A DNA stretch of 64,000 nucleotides from Neorhizobium galegae bv. officinalis (GCA_000985875.1 CCRI01000002.1:124001-188000), one strand, 5' to 3'; numbered from the stretch's first letter, positions 1 to 9,234 are shown. Made by a program: numbers and translations. Notes: generated from the letters alone by a model not told the origin.

Positions 1-423
1 TGGAAGGATGACATCAAGACGGCGACCGGTTTCGAGGTGGAATATCCGCTGATCGGCGACCGCGACCTCAAGGTCGCCAAGCTCTACGACATGCTCCCGG
101 CCGCAGCCGGCGAAAGCTCCGAGGGCCGCACGCCCGCCGACAATGCGACGGTCCGCTCGGTCTATGTGATCGGCCCGGACAAGAAGATCAAGCTGATCCT
201 CACCTATCCGATGACCACCGGCCGCAACTTCAACGAGATCCTGCGGGCGATCGACTCGATCCAGCTGACCGCGAAGCACCAGGTAGCGACGCCGGCCAAC
301 TGGAAACAGGGTGAGGATGTGATCATTACAGCCGCGGTTTCCAACGAGGATGCGATCACCCGCTTCGGCTCGTTCGATACGGTCCTGCCCTATCTGCGCA
401 AGACCAGGCAGCCCACGGCCTGA
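1..423 (+). CDS. Peroxiredoxin, 1-Cys (Prx6) type, C-terminal part
   Basis: The reading frame is open from the window edge, so the N-terminus with the peroxidatic cysteine lies outside. The visible 140 residues match the second half of Prx6-type peroxiredoxins: YPLIGDRDLKVAKLYDML, then SVYVIGPDKKIKLILTYP, then TTGRNFNEILRAIDSIQLT, and the C-terminal dimerisation arm with ATPANW. Such enzymes reduce H2O2 and organic hydroperoxides in the cytoplasm. A strong terminator follows 25 bases after the stop, so this is probably the last gene of its transcript. Family assignment is firm. The exact subclass rests on the C-terminal arm. Confidence 0.9.
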   Translation, partial: WKDDIKTATGFEVEYPLIGDRDLKVAKLYDMLPAAAGESSEGRTPADNATVRSVYVIGPDKKIKLILTYPMTTGRNFNEILRAIDSIQLTAKHQVATPANWKQGEDVIITAAVSNEDAITRFGSFDTVLPYLRKTRQPTA

Positions 424-447
424 TATCGGCTCTTCTACTCGCACAAA

Positions 448-483
448 AAAGGCCGGCGGAGCGGATCGCTTCGCCGGCCTTTC
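448..483. terminator. Bidirectional rho-independent terminator
   Basis: The arms GGCCGGCGGAGCG and CGCTTCGCCGGCC pair over 13 positions (one G-U on the plus-strand RNA) around a GAT loop. They are flanked by AAAAAA on the left and TTTCTG on the right. Read on the minus strand, the stem is followed by TTTTTT, the stronger signal. It therefore serves the small minus-strand gene at 523-705 and also the peroxiredoxin gene on the plus strand. Confidence 0.85.
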
Positions 484-522
484 TGCGTATTCGGGATAAC
501 CGCCCGTGCCGGACGGCCGGTC

Positions 523-705
523 TCAATAGACGGGATACATGCCCCAGAAGAAGCTTTCCGAATGTTCGCGATCAGGATCGCGAAGTTCCTCTCGATCCTT
601 TTCGAAGGTCTTGCGTTCAGTGCTGTCGGAACCCGCCTTGCTAGGGCCGCGCCGGGCCAGTCCGAACAGATCAAATCCAAACAGGGATAAGCCACAAGCG
701 ATCAT
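523..705 (-). CDS. Small hypothetical protein, 60 aa
   Basis: I do not recognise a family. The first 16 residues (CGLSLFGFDLFGL) are hydrophobic. The rest is highly charged, with a Lys/Arg/Glu/Asp-rich middle and an aromatic tail ending FFWGMYPVY. Support for a real gene comes from the start signals: GGAGG lies 6 bases before the ATG, and the two-way terminator at 448-483 follows the stop by about 40 bases. It stands alone between convergent and divergent neighbours. A membrane-anchored or secreted peptide is possible, but nothing shows it directly. Confidence 0.6.
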   Translation of the reverse strand: MIACGLSLFGFDLFGLARRGPSKAGSDSTERKTFEKDREELRDPDREHSESFFWGMYPVY

Positions 706-879
706 CGTCAGCCTCCAGTTGGTTGAGCGTCATACCGCCCAACTTTCAGGCCAAATTCCGTTTCGGTCAATGTAGTCTATCAAAACCCTATACTAATTCG
801 TTGACACATTTGAAATTGTTATGTCCAAAATGTGGCAGTCGGCGAAATAGCGATCCCGTCCGCTTTCGGCGGCGCGTGC

Positions 880-2199
880 TCAGGCAAAAAAGCGGTTCGC
901 CGGCCGCGGCAGGCCGAGATGCTCGCGAAGCGTGGCACCCTCATAATCGCGACGGAAGATGCCGCGCCGCTGCAATTCCGGAATGACCCTTTGCGTCACG
1001 TCGTCCAGGCCCTGCGGCAGGTAGGGGAAGACGACGGTAAAGCCGTCACTTGCCTCTTCCGAAAGCCAGGCCTGCATCTCGTCGGCAATGGTTTGCGGCG
1101 TGCCGACGAACGCCAGGCCGGAATACCCGCCATAACGTTGGGCAAGCTGGCGCACCGTCAGGCTTTCCTGCTCGGCCAGCTTGAGGACCTGGGCGCGGCC
1201 GGACTTGCTGGCATTGGTTTCCGGGATGTCCGGCAGCGGAGCGTCCGGATCGAAGCCGGAGGCATCATGGCCAAGGGCGATCGACAGCGAGGCGATTGCG
1301 CTGTCGTAATGCACCAGGCTGTCGAGTGCCGCCCGCTTCGCCTTTGCTTCTTCCACCGTATCACCGACGACGATGAAGGCGGCCGGCAGGATCTTCAGGT
1401 GGTCGGGATTGCGACCGGCGGCAATCATACGGCCCTTGATGTCCGCATACAGAGCCCTCGAGGCTGCGAGATCGCGCGGCGAACAGAAGACCAGTTCGGC
1501 GGTCTCGGCCGCAAGCTGACGTCCCGGCTCCGACTGCCCTGCCTGCACGATTACCGGCCAGCCCTGCACCGGGCGGGCAATGTTGAGCGGCCCGCGTACG
1601 CTGAGTTCGTCGCCCCTGTGATCGAGCACATGCATCTTTTCCGGATCGAAGAAAATGCCGCTTTGCTGATCGCGGATGAAGGCATCGTCGGCAAAACTGT
1701 CCCACAGCCCGGTGACGACGTCATAGAACTCGCGCGCCCGCTTGTAGCGCTCGCCGTGCTCCACATGCTCGTCGAGACCGAAATTGCGGGCTGAATCCGG
1801 ATTGGACGTGGTGACGATGTTCCAGGCGGCGCGGCCGTTGCTGATGTGGTCGAGCGAGGCGAACCGGCGGGCCACGTGATACGGTTCGTCGAAGGTCGTC
1901 GAGGCGGTTGCCGCAAGACCGATCTTCTCGGTGACCGCGGCAAGCGCGGACAGCAGCGTGAACGGCTCGAACGACGTGACCGTATGACTACGCTTCAGAG
2001 CTTCGACCGGCATGTTCAACACCGCCAGGTGATCGGCCATGAAGAATGCATCGAACTTCGCGGCCTCCAGCTTCTGGATGAAGGACTTGATATGCCCGAA
2101 ATTGAAATTGGCGTCCGCATAGGCGCCGGGATAACGCCACGCGCCGGTATGCAGGCTGACGGGACGCATGAAGGCGGTGAGGTGCAGGGATCTTGTCAT
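880..2199 (-). CDS. LLM-class flavin-dependent monooxygenase (NtaA/SnaA/DszA family)
   Basis: The 439-aa length is typical of the NtaA/SnaA/DszA group. Family signatures are clear: FDAFFMADHLAV near residue 50, SFEPFTLLSALAAVTEKIGL near 75-95, and PYHVARRFASLDHISNGRA around 105-125. These two-component enzymes use FMNH2 from a separate reductase to oxygenate, and often desulfurise, small organic substrates. The gene faces away from the SfnB-like gene at 2469, sharing a 269-bp promoter region. That pairing is common in organosulfur scavenging loci, so a sulfur substrate is the best guess. The SD is weak. Substrate cannot be read from the sequence. Confidence 0.87.
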   Translation of the reverse strand: MTRSLHLTAFMRPVSLHTGAWRYPGAYADANFNFGHIKSFIQKLEAAKFDAFFMADHLAVLNMPVEALKRSHTVTSFEPFTLLSALAAVTEKIGLAATASTTFDEPYHVARRFASLDHISNGRAAWNIVTTSNPDSARNFGLDEHVEHGERYKRAREFYDVVTGLWDSFADDAFIRDQQSGIFFDPEKMHVLDHRGDELSVRGPLNIARPVQGWPVIVQAGQSEPGRQLAAETAELVFCSPRDLAASRALYADIKGRMIAAGRNPDHLKILPAAFIVVGDTVEEAKAKRAALDSLVHYDSAIASLSIALGHDASGFDPDAPLPDIPETNASKSGRAQVLKLAEQESLTVRQLAQRYGGYSGLAFVGTPQTIADEMQAWLSEEASDGFTVVFPYLPQGLDDVTQRVIPELQRRGIFRRDYEGATLREHLGLPRPANRFFA

Positions 2200-2468
2200 G
2201 GGGAGACGCTCTTATGGGAGGAGAAACAGCTAATACCCTTAGAGTAAGCATTCCGCTTTCGCGTGCTAAGCAACGTTGTTGCGCCCATCGCATCGTGCCG
2301 GAGAAATTCTCACTCCTTCCGCTCAATTTAGCGTGACAATCCCAAATCTCTCCATCCGGCCGCCAAAAAGAGAAAATTCGCTTCATTCGGCGGGTGCAAT
2401 TGAAGCTTTATTCCTTCTCCCTGCCTCTGTGGCGTGGCTGAATGGCGCACTTGATCCCGGAGGCGCAG

Positions 2469-3686
2469 ATGAGCAGGGTTTTCCATTTGGCAGGAAAGAT
2501 CAGGGCAGTGGCTCCATATCTCGCGACAGAGGACCAGGCGATCGAGGTGGCGACGGGGCTGTCGGCGCGCATCGCCGAAGGTTCGAGTCTTCGCGACCGG
2601 GAGCGGCTTCTGCCGCATGACGAGATGGAACTGGTCGCCCGGTCGGGATTGCTGGGGATCACCGTGCCCGCCGAATATGGCGGCGCCGATATTTCCAACG
2701 CCTTCCTGGCGGAGGTGATCGCCATCCTGTCCGAGGCCGACGCATCGGTGGGGCAGATTCCGCAGAACCATTTTACCATTCTTGAAGCTCTGCGCCTTGC
2801 GGGCAGCGAGGAGCAGAAGAAATATTTCTTCGCGCGGGCGCTGGCCGGCGAACATTTCGGCAATGCCCTTGCCGAGTCCGGTACGAAGGCGGCCGGCGAC
2901 ATCGAAACCCGGCTGGTGAACGATGGGCTCGGTTACCGCATCACCGGCCGCAAATATTACTCGACCGGCGCGCTGTTTGCCGATTGGGTGGCGATCTTCG
3001 GCCTCGATCCCCAGGGGCGAATGGTGATGGCGATCGTTCCGCGCGACGCGGAAGGACTGTCGATCGTCGATGACTGGGACGGGTTTGGTCAACGAACCAC
3101 CGCAAGCGGCACCGTCGTGATCGACAATGTCTACGTTTCTCCGGATTCCGTCATCAGCTATTACCGGAGTTTCGAGCGGCATGCGCCGCTCGGATCGCTC
3201 GGCCAGTTGCTGCACGCCGCCGTTGACCTCGGGATCGCACGCGCCGCTTTTGCCGACATGATCGGCTTCGTGCGGAGCAAATCCCGGGGCATCCGCAATG
3301 TCGGCGTCGAGACCGCGAGCGCCGACCCTCTGACCATCGCGCGGACCGGTTCGATCGCCGTGAAACTGGAAGCGGCAAGTGCGGTCCTCGATCGTGCCGG
3401 GCGCAAGGTCGACATCGCCCAGATCAACCCGTCATCCGAGACGGCCATCGAGGCATCGCTCATCGTCGCTGCGGCAAAAATCCTGACCACGGAAGCCGCG
3501 CTCGACGCGACCAACGGCCTCTTCGAACTTGCCGGAACGTCCGCGACCAAGGAAGACCTGAACCTCGACCGGCACTGGCGCAATGCCCGCACGCACACGG
3601 TGCATGATCCGGTGCGCTGGAAACATCACGCGATCGGCGATTTCCACCTGAACGGCAACGTGCCGCGGCCGAACGGACAGTTCTAG
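2469..3686 (+). CDS. Acyl-CoA dehydrogenase-family monooxygenase, SfnB/DszC-like
   Basis: The 405-aa product has the acyl-CoA dehydrogenase fold: LVARSGLLGITVPAEYGG near residue 60, the ALAESGTKAAG flavin loop, and a helical C-terminal half. The long basic ending with DPVRWKHHAIGDFHLNG is characteristic of the SfnB/DszC branch, which acts as flavin-dependent monooxygenases on organosulfur compounds rather than on acyl-CoA. I chose the ATG at 2469 because GGAGG lies 5 bases upstream. The in-frame ATG at 2442 has no SD and would only add nine residues. It is divergent from the LLM monooxygenase gene and convergent with the Rrf2 gene. Confidence 0.85.
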   Translation: MSRVFHLAGKIRAVAPYLATEDQAIEVATGLSARIAEGSSLRDRERLLPHDEMELVARSGLLGITVPAEYGGADISNAFLAEVIAILSEADASVGQIPQNHFTILEALRLAGSEEQKKYFFARALAGEHFGNALAESGTKAAGDIETRLVNDGLGYRITGRKYYSTGALFADWVAIFGLDPQGRMVMAIVPRDAEGLSIVDDWDGFGQRTTASGTVVIDNVYVSPDSVISYYRSFERHAPLGSLGQLLHAAVDLGIARAAFADMIGFVRSKSRGIRNVGVETASADPLTIARTGSIAVKLEAASAVLDRAGRKVDIAQINPSSETAIEASLIVAAAKILTTEAALDATNGLFELAGTSATKEDLNLDRHWRNARTHTVHDPVRWKHHAIGDFHLNGNVPRPNGQF

Positions 3687-3689
3687 TCT

Positions 3690-3726
3690 CTGCCGCCGGG
3701 CGTGGGTCGGCTTGCCGCCGCGGCAG
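3690..3726. terminator. Possible hairpin terminator between convergent genes
   Basis: CTGCCGC and GCGGCAG form a 7-bp stem in the 45-bp gap between the convergent SfnB-like and Rrf2 genes. There is no clear T-run on either side, so this is a weak candidate. Confidence 0.3.
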
Positions 3727-3731
3727 GAGAT

Positions 3732-4187
3732 CTATTTGCTGCTTGTCTGGGTCTCGTCGAGAAGGCCGCTCGAGCGCTTGGCGACCATCTGCTCCAGCGT
3801 CATGTTGTCGAGCACCGCGGCGATCGCATCGCGCACTTCCGTCATCGAATGGCGGATCTGGCAATCTTCCGGGTGGTCGCAATCGTCGCAAGGTTCGAAC
3901 GCCGTCTTGCTGGCGCAGCGGATCGGCGCGAGTGGACCATCGAGAATGCGGACTGCCTGGCCGACATAAATCTGCGACGCGGGCTTGGACAGCGCATAAC
4001 CACCGCCGGGTCCTTTTTTGGAGCGCAGGATGCCGCCTTTGCGCAGTTCCAGCAGGATCGCATCAAGGAATTTCTTGGAAATATTGTTCTGTTGGGCGAT
4101 GTCGCTGACGAAGGCGGTCTTGCCGGGTTCAAGCTGTGCCAGGTGGACAAGCGCCTTGAGCCCGTATTTTCCCTTTTTCGTAAGCAT
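3732..4187 (-). CDS. Rrf2-family regulator with a four-cysteine cluster
   Basis: The 151-aa product starts MLTKKGKYGLKALVHLA, the standard Rrf2 winged-helix opening, followed by DIAQQNNISKKFLDAILLEL and the KGPGGGYAL wing. After residue 90 it carries cysteines spaced C-x8-C-x2-C-x5-C. Rrf2 proteins with such clusters (IscR, RirA, NsrR) bind iron-sulfur clusters or sense sulfur and redox state. This spacing differs from the IscR and RirA patterns as I recall them, so the ligand is open. The frame runs 27 codons further upstream, but only the start at 4187 gives the family N-terminus. The organosulfur neighbours suggest a sulfur-responsive role. Confidence 0.85.
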   Translation of the reverse strand: MLTKKGKYGLKALVHLAQLEPGKTAFVSDIAQQNNISKKFLDAILLELRKGGILRSKKGPGGGYALSKPASQIYVGQAVRILDGPLAPIRCASKTAFEPCDDCDHPEDCQIRHSMTEVRDAIAAVLDNMTLEQMVAKRSSGLLDETQTSSK

Positions 4188-4296
4188 CGAGTATCGAAAT
4201 TCCGCCTGACTGGTGTCCTTCCCGACGAGATCGCCGAAGGTGTGACACCGATACAGGACCGGCGCCAAAGGTTCAATGTCGGTTTGCTCGTCGGCC

Positions 4297-5529
4297 CTAT
4301 TCTGCCGAAAGATCGCGTAACGTCCGCGGCAGCGTATTCATGCATTCGGCTCCCGTTCCGGTGATCAGGAACTGATCCTCGATCATCAGCGCGCCGATGC
4401 CCTGCCCGTAGAACGGCGTCTCCAGCGCCACCACCATGTTCGACTGGATGATCTCCGGGTTGCCGGCAGAAAAGAACGGCCATTCCTCGATGCCGACGCC
4501 GCCGCCGACGGAATGGCCGAAATGTCCTCGCTCATATTCCGCAAAGCCGTCCCTGCGCATCGAGGCGAGCATGGCCGCGTGAACGGCGCCGAACGTATTG
4601 CCGGGACGAAGTTCATCAAGTCCTGCCGCGAACGCGTTTTCCAGCGCCCTGAAGATGTCGCGGGCCAGCGGCGAGGCTGGTCCATGGGTGAAGGTGCGTG
4701 CACCGTCCGAGGAATAGCCGTCGACCAGCGTCCCGACGTCGGCCTTGATCAGCGCACCCGGCGTCACGACCGCCGACATGTCCGAGAGATCGGCGCCGAC
4801 CGAGATGAAATCCCAGTGGCCGCTCAGTTCAAAACCGCCTTCCGCCGCAGCTGCCTGGGCGCCCGCCTTCCAGGCGCAAGAGAGTTCGGTGAGCCGCGCA
4901 CCGGGTTTCACCGCCGCCGCCATGCGCACGAGCCCGGCCTCCGCCGCCTTGGCGGCACGCCGCAGCCGTTCGATTTCGCGCGGCGTCTTGACGGCGCGCA
5001 GGCGGCGCAGCACGTCCGAGCCATCGGTCCAGGTGACCGTCGGCAAGGCCAGTTTCAGGGCCTCGAAATCGGCAGCCGGCATGAATTCCAGGTCGGCGCC
5101 GATCCGAGCGCGATCAAGGCCACGCTCGTTCAGCAGATCGCCGAGCAGGCCGAAACAGGCGGACCGGTCAAAGGTTTCCGGCCGGGGGCCGCCAGAACCG
5201 AGGCGGCGATAGGCTGCATTTATCTGCCCGACGCTTTCGGCTCCCGTCAGATCGAGCATGTCGATCCAGATCCGATGGGTGCGCAGGTCCATGTCTGCCG
5301 CAGCCTTGCGGATGGATCCGGCGGCGTGGTCGCTGGCGATTGCGGCCAGACCCATCGAGGCGTCGCCCGGTACAAGCGCGATTGCGGCACCCGCCCTGCC
5401 CCACATGGTCGCGACACCGGCCGGCGCGCCTACCGCATACCGAAAGGCTTCGGGCTGGAAGACGACCAGGGCGTCGAGGCCGGCTTGCGCCATCAGGCGC
5501 TCTGCATGGCGGCGGTCGATATCACTCAT
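4297..5529 (-). CDS. M24-family metallopeptidase (Xaa-Pro dipeptidase/creatinase type)
   Basis: The 410-aa product has the creatinase-type N-terminal domain (about 1-150) and a pita-bread catalytic domain. The five metal ligands can be picked out: Asp in IKADVGTLVDGY, Asp in SSDGARTF, His in GHFGHSVGGGVG, Glu in VVALETPFYG, and Glu in MIEDQFLI. It probably cleaves Xaa-Pro dipeptides or a related amide in the cytoplasm. It is divergent from a peptide-type ABC transporter operon, which fits peptide or amide use. The ATG at 5529 is preceded by GGAGA; a TTG four codons upstream is a less likely start. Confidence 0.85.
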   Translation of the reverse strand: MSDIDRRHAERLMAQAGLDALVVFQPEAFRYAVGAPAGVATMWGRAGAAIALVPGDASMGLAAIASDHAAGSIRKAAADMDLRTHRIWIDMLDLTGAESVGQINAAYRRLGSGGPRPETFDRSACFGLLGDLLNERGLDRARIGADLEFMPAADFEALKLALPTVTWTDGSDVLRRLRAVKTPREIERLRRAAKAAEAGLVRMAAAVKPGARLTELSCAWKAGAQAAAAEGGFELSGHWDFISVGADLSDMSAVVTPGALIKADVGTLVDGYSSDGARTFTHGPASPLARDIFRALENAFAAGLDELRPGNTFGAVHAAMLASMRRDGFAEYERGHFGHSVGGGVGIEEWPFFSAGNPEIIQSNMVVALETPFYGQGIGALMIEDQFLITGTGAECMNTLPRTLRDLSAE

Positions 5530-5705
5530 CGCATTCTCCAAATCCGTCTTTCCTCAAGGCCTTAGCCGGCCTCCGATCAAATCGCCAGCGGGTGGAACAA
5601 AATTCCTGAATGTTGCCATGGCGACGAAGAGCGTTTCCCGCCCCTGCCCAAAATCATCTTCCGCCACCCTTCCGGCTGAACGGGACTGCGATATTCTCCG
5701 CGCCG

Positions 5706-5713
5706 GTATACAA
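5706..5713. promoter_or_regulatory. GTATACAA box, possible GntR/FCD half-site and -10 region
   Basis: GTATACAA lies 37 bases before the substrate-binding-protein start. Its reverse complement TTGTATAC matches the boxes at 19131-19160 and 22114-22144. TATACA inside it could equally be a -10 element. No second copy is spaced around it, so a regulatory role is uncertain. Confidence 0.25.
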
Positions 5714-5749
5714 TGGCTGAAAACGGCCAGCATGATCAGGGAGTTTAAG

Positions 5750-7282
5750 ATGACCGGTTTGACGATCCATCGTGACGCAAGCTTGAAGACCAGCCGGCGC
5801 CATGTCCGCATGGTGACCGCCGCGGCGCTTATCGTCAGCGCGGTTGCCGCCGGGTCGGTTCAGGCTCAGGATTTCGACGCCGACGCGACGATCAACATCG
5901 GCTCGCTCTATGAACCGCAGAACCTCGACAACACCGCCGGCGCCGGCCAGGGGATCAACGAGGCCTTCAACAGCAACGTCTATGAAGCGCTCTTCCAGCT
6001 GACCGATGCGGGTACCGTCGTGCCGGCTCTCGCCAAGGACTACAAGGTCAGCGAAGACGGCCTCACCTATACGTTCACGCTGCAGCAGGGCGTCAAGTTC
6101 CATTCCGGCGATCCGCTGACCTCCAAGGACGTAAAATTCTCGATCGAACGCGTTACCGCCGCCGATTCCAAGAGCTCGCGCAAGAACAGCCTGAAGCCGA
6201 TCGCCGGCATCGAGACGCCGGACGAGGCGACCGTCGTCGTCAAGCTTGCCTCGCGCTCGATCTCGCTGCCCTACAATCTGAGCTATGTGTGGATCGTCAA
6301 CGACAAGGCGACCAACCTGACCGCGAGCGAAGACGGTACTGGCCCCTATCAGCTGGAAGACTGGCGCCGCGGCTCCTCGCTGGCGCTGACCCGTTTCGAC
6401 GGCTATTGGGGCCGGAAGCCGACCAATGGCGACGTGGTCTTCCAGTATTTCACCGAGGCGACGGCGCTCAACAACGCGCTGCTGACCGGTTCGGTCGACA
6501 TCATCACCTCGGTCCAGAGCCCGGATTCGCTCGCTCAATTCAAGGGCAACAAGGATTTCACCGTCGCCGAAGGCAAGTCGACGACCAAGCTCCTGCTCGC
6601 CTACAACGATCGCGTCGCCCCGTTCGACAACGTCAAGGTCCGAAAGGCGCTCGCCCGCGCGGTCGACGACGCCAGGCTGCTGAAGGCGGTCTGGGGCGAT
6701 TCCGGCACGCCGATCGGCTCGATGGTTCCGCCGACCGACCCCTGGTATGTCGACCTCACCAAGTCCGACGCCTACGATCCGGCAAGCGCCAAGGCACTGC
6801 TGGCCGAGGCCGGTTATCCGAACGGCTTCACCTTCACCATCGATACGCCGAACTACGATCCGCATCCGATTGCCGCACAATTTCTGCAGACGGAGCTCGC
6901 GAAAGTCGGCGTCAAGGTGAACATCAACGTCATCACCGCCAACGAGTGGTACACCAAGGTCTACAAGGCGCATGATTTCCAGGCGACCCTGCAGGAACAC
7001 GTGAACCACCGCGACATCGTCTTTTATGGCAATCCCGACTTCTACTGGGGTTATAACAATTCAAAGGTCGTCGATCTGATCAAGCAGTCGGAGGCGAGCG
7101 CCACCACAGACGAGCAGACCGCGAGGCTGAAGGAAGCCAACACGATCATCGCGGAAGACGCCGCCAGCAACTGGCTCTATCTCTACCCGCAGATCGTCGT
7201 CTCTGCGAAGTCGGTGACGGGTTATCCGTTGAACGGTCTCAACTCGCAATTCTTCGTCGCCGGCATCAAGAAGGACGATTGA
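5750..7282 (+). CDS. Peptide/nickel-type ABC substrate-binding protein (SBP family 5)
   Basis: The 510-aa product has a Sec signal peptide: a basic N-terminus (SLKTSRRHVRM), a hydrophobic core, and AQA-like cleavage near VQAQDF. The mature part has family-5 landmarks such as VYEALFQLTDAGTVVPALAKDY, LTYTFTLQQGVKFHSGDPL and the late GYPNGFTFTIDT segment. It captures a peptide-like solute in the periplasm for the permeases downstream. The ATG at 5750 has AGGGAG 6 bases upstream; an in-frame ATG at 5732 lacks an SD. The open frame continues much further upstream, but that part overlaps the M24 gene and has no signal peptide. Confidence 0.92.
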   Translation: MTGLTIHRDASLKTSRRHVRMVTAAALIVSAVAAGSVQAQDFDADATINIGSLYEPQNLDNTAGAGQGINEAFNSNVYEALFQLTDAGTVVPALAKDYKVSEDGLTYTFTLQQGVKFHSGDPLTSKDVKFSIERVTAADSKSSRKNSLKPIAGIETPDEATVVVKLASRSISLPYNLSYVWIVNDKATNLTASEDGTGPYQLEDWRRGSSLALTRFDGYWGRKPTNGDVVFQYFTEATALNNALLTGSVDIITSVQSPDSLAQFKGNKDFTVAEGKSTTKLLLAYNDRVAPFDNVKVRKALARAVDDARLLKAVWGDSGTPIGSMVPPTDPWYVDLTKSDAYDPASAKALLAEAGYPNGFTFTIDTPNYDPHPIAAQFLQTELAKVGVKVNINVITANEWYTKVYKAHDFQATLQEHVNHRDIVFYGNPDFYWGYNNSKVVDLIKQSEASATTDEQTARLKEANTIIAEDAASNWLYLYPQIVVSAKSVTGYPLNGLNSQFFVAGIKKDD

Positions 7283-7352
7283 TCGCCCCTATCGGCAAGT
7301 CCCGAACTTGCGCTACATACCTGCCCGCCCGGTGTTTGAAATGCTGCAGCTT

Positions 7353-7371
7353 GCCCCGTCATCGACGGGGC
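7353..7371 (+). other. Stable hairpin between SBP and permease genes
   Basis: GCCCCGTC-ATC-GACGGGGC is a perfect 8-bp stem with a 3-base loop, not followed by a T-run. It lies 71 bases after the SBP stop. A 3' mRNA-stabilising structure or partial attenuator is likely, as often found behind the abundant binding protein in ABC operons. Confidence 0.6.
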
Positions 7372-7405
7372 GGCGCTGTAGAACCGGGCGGTTTTCCGAT
7401 GAAAG

Positions 7406-8380
7406 GTGCCGGCCATTCTCTCCTATCTCCTGCGTCGTCTGGCCATCCTGATTGTCTCGACCCTGATCGCGGCGGCGGTGCTTTTCCTGCTGCTGCGCCT
7501 GCTTCCGGGCGATCCGGCCAATGCGCTGGTCTCGGTCGGCGCCGATCCGGAGCAGATCGAGGCGGCCCGCCGGCAGGTCGGTTCCGACCTGCCGCTATCC
7601 GAACAGTTCGTCCGCTTCGTGTCGAGCCTTGCCCGTTTCGACCTCGGCCAGTCCTTCGTCAGCCGCGCGCCGGTTCTGCCTGAGATCGGCAAGCGGCTGA
7701 CCGTGACCGTGCCGCTGACGCTGATGTCCTTTCTACTGGCGATCGTCATCGCCGTGCCACTCGGTATTATCGCCGCTGTGAAATCCGACCGCTGGTACGG
7801 CTCCTTCATTTCCGTCGTCTCGCAGTTCGGCATCGCCGTACCGGTCTTCTGGATCGGCATCCTGCTGGTGACCGTGTTTGCCGTGAACCTGCGGCTTTTT
7901 CCCTCCGGCGGTTTCCCCTCGCGCGGCTGGCAGCGGCCGGATGCGGCGTTCGAGGCCCTCGTCCTCCCTGTCATAACGATCGCCATCGTCATGTCCGCCT
8001 CGCTGATCCGCTATGTGCGCTCCGCCGCTCAGGATGTGCTCGGCAGCGACTACCTGCGCACGGCCCGCGCGCTTGGCGCCAGTTATCCCGAAGCGCTGAT
8101 CCGCCACGGTATCCGCAACGGCGCGGCGCCGGTCATCTCGATTCTCGGCATCGAACTCGCCTCGACCCTGCTCGGCGCCGTGGTGGTCGAGCGGGTCTTC
8201 TCGCTGCCGGGCCTCGGTTCGATGCTGTTGCTCGGCATCGAACAGCGCGATTATCCGAACGTGCAGGGCGTGCTGTTCATCTCGACGCTGCTGGTCCTGC
8301 TAGTCGGTTTCGCGGCAGATCTCGCACAGCGTCTCATCGATCCACGGCTGCGCGGCCGGGCAGCGGGGACCGAGCCATGA
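7406..8380 (+). CDS. Peptide-type ABC permease, DppB-like
   Basis: The 324-aa inner-membrane protein begins with the DppB-type opening LSYLLRRLAILIVSTLIAAA and LLPGDPANA. It has about six membrane spans and the permease loop containing DYLRTARALGASYPEALIRHGIRNG, which docks on the ATPase. The start is GTG: the preceding in-frame triplets are TGA-AAG, so no earlier start exists. Its stop overlaps the next gene by 4 bases (ATGA), indicating translational coupling. Confidence 0.9.
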   Translation: MPAILSYLLRRLAILIVSTLIAAAVLFLLLRLLPGDPANALVSVGADPEQIEAARRQVGSDLPLSEQFVRFVSSLARFDLGQSFVSRAPVLPEIGKRLTVTVPLTLMSFLLAIVIAVPLGIIAAVKSDRWYGSFISVVSQFGIAVPVFWIGILLVTVFAVNLRLFPSGGFPSRGWQRPDAAFEALVLPVITIAIVMSASLIRYVRSAAQDVLGSDYLRTARALGASYPEALIRHGIRNGAAPVISILGIELASTLLGAVVVERVFSLPGLGSMLLLGIEQRDYPNVQGVLFISTLLVLLVGFAADLAQRLIDPRLRGRAAGTEP

Positions 8381-9234
8381 CCGATACGCGCCTCATCGCC
8401 ACCTCCCCCGAAGGCAGAACTCGTCGCTCGCTGACCTTCACCATCGGCGCTGTTGTCGTCGGGCTGCATCTGGTCATCGGCCTGCTGACGCTGTTCTGGG
8501 CGCCCTATGATCCGACCGCCATGTCCGGCGGGCGCCTGGAGGCGCCTTCGTTCGCCCACCTTGCCGGCACCGACCGGCTCGGCCGCGACCTCTTCACGCT
8601 GATCATGATCGGCTCTCGCATCGCGCTGATCGTCGGAACCGGCGCGGTCATCATCGGCGCGGCACTCGGCGTGACGATCGGCCTTCTGGCGGCCTTCGCA
8701 TCGAAGACGCTCGACGACGTGCTGGCCGCCGGCCTCGATATTCTGATCGCCTTCCCGACCCTGCTTCTCGCCATGCTGATCGTCGCCTCGAGCGATGGCG
8801 CGAGCCTCTGGACGGCGGTGGTCGCGATCGGCATCGCCAATTCCGCGATCGTCGCGCGGCTGACCCGGATCCTTGCCAAACGCGTGCTGCGGATGGATTA
8901 CATCACAGCCGCGCGAATATCCGGCACCTCCTGGATTCGCGTGGTGACCATCCATATCCTGCCGAACATCTGGCCGACCCTGCTCGTCAATCTGGCGCTG
9001 CAATTCGGGCTGGCGGTCATCGCCGAAGCCTCACTTTCCTATCTCGGCCTCGGCGCGCCGCCGCCGAACGCCTCCTGGGGTCGGCTGCTGCAGGAGGCGC
9101 AAGGGACGGTCTACACCGCACCCTTCGGCGCCATCGCTCCGGGCATCGCGCTCGTTTCGCTGGTAATCGGCATCAACCTGCTCGCCGACGGCTTGCGCGA
9201 TATCGGTGATCCGACCCGCAGGAGGCGCCGGTGA
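8377..9234 (+). CDS. Peptide-type ABC permease, DppC-like
   Basis: The 285-aa product has the DppC pattern: one N-terminal span (FTIGAVVVGLHLVIGLLTLF), the LAGTDRLGRDLFTLIMIGSR segment, and five further spans. The ATPase-contact loop reads YITAARISGTSWIRVVTIHI. It forms the heterodimeric channel with the preceding permease. Both ends overlap neighbours by 4 bases, so the operon is tightly coupled. Confidence 0.9.
   Translation: MTDTRLIATSPEGRTRRSLTFTIGAVVVGLHLVIGLLTLFWAPYDPTAMSGGRLEAPSFAHLAGTDRLGRDLFTLIMIGSRIALIVGTGAVIIGAALGVTIGLLAAFASKTLDDVLAAGLDILIAFPTLLLAMLIVASSDGASLWTAVVAIGIANSAIVARLTRILAKRVLRMDYITAARISGTSWIRVVTIHILPNIWPTLLVNLALQFGLAVIAEASLSYLGLGAPPPNASWGRLLQEAQGTVYTAPFGAIAPGIALVSLVIGINLLADGLRDIGDPTRRRRR

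Noticed and set aside
2328..3215. 295-codon minus-strand frame over the SfnB-like gene
   Set aside because: It is an antisense shadow of a gene with clear family motifs.
5258..5749. Long N-terminal extension of the peptide-binding protein
   Set aside because: It overlaps the M24 peptidase gene on the other strand, would bury the signal peptide, and has no SD; the start at 5750 does.
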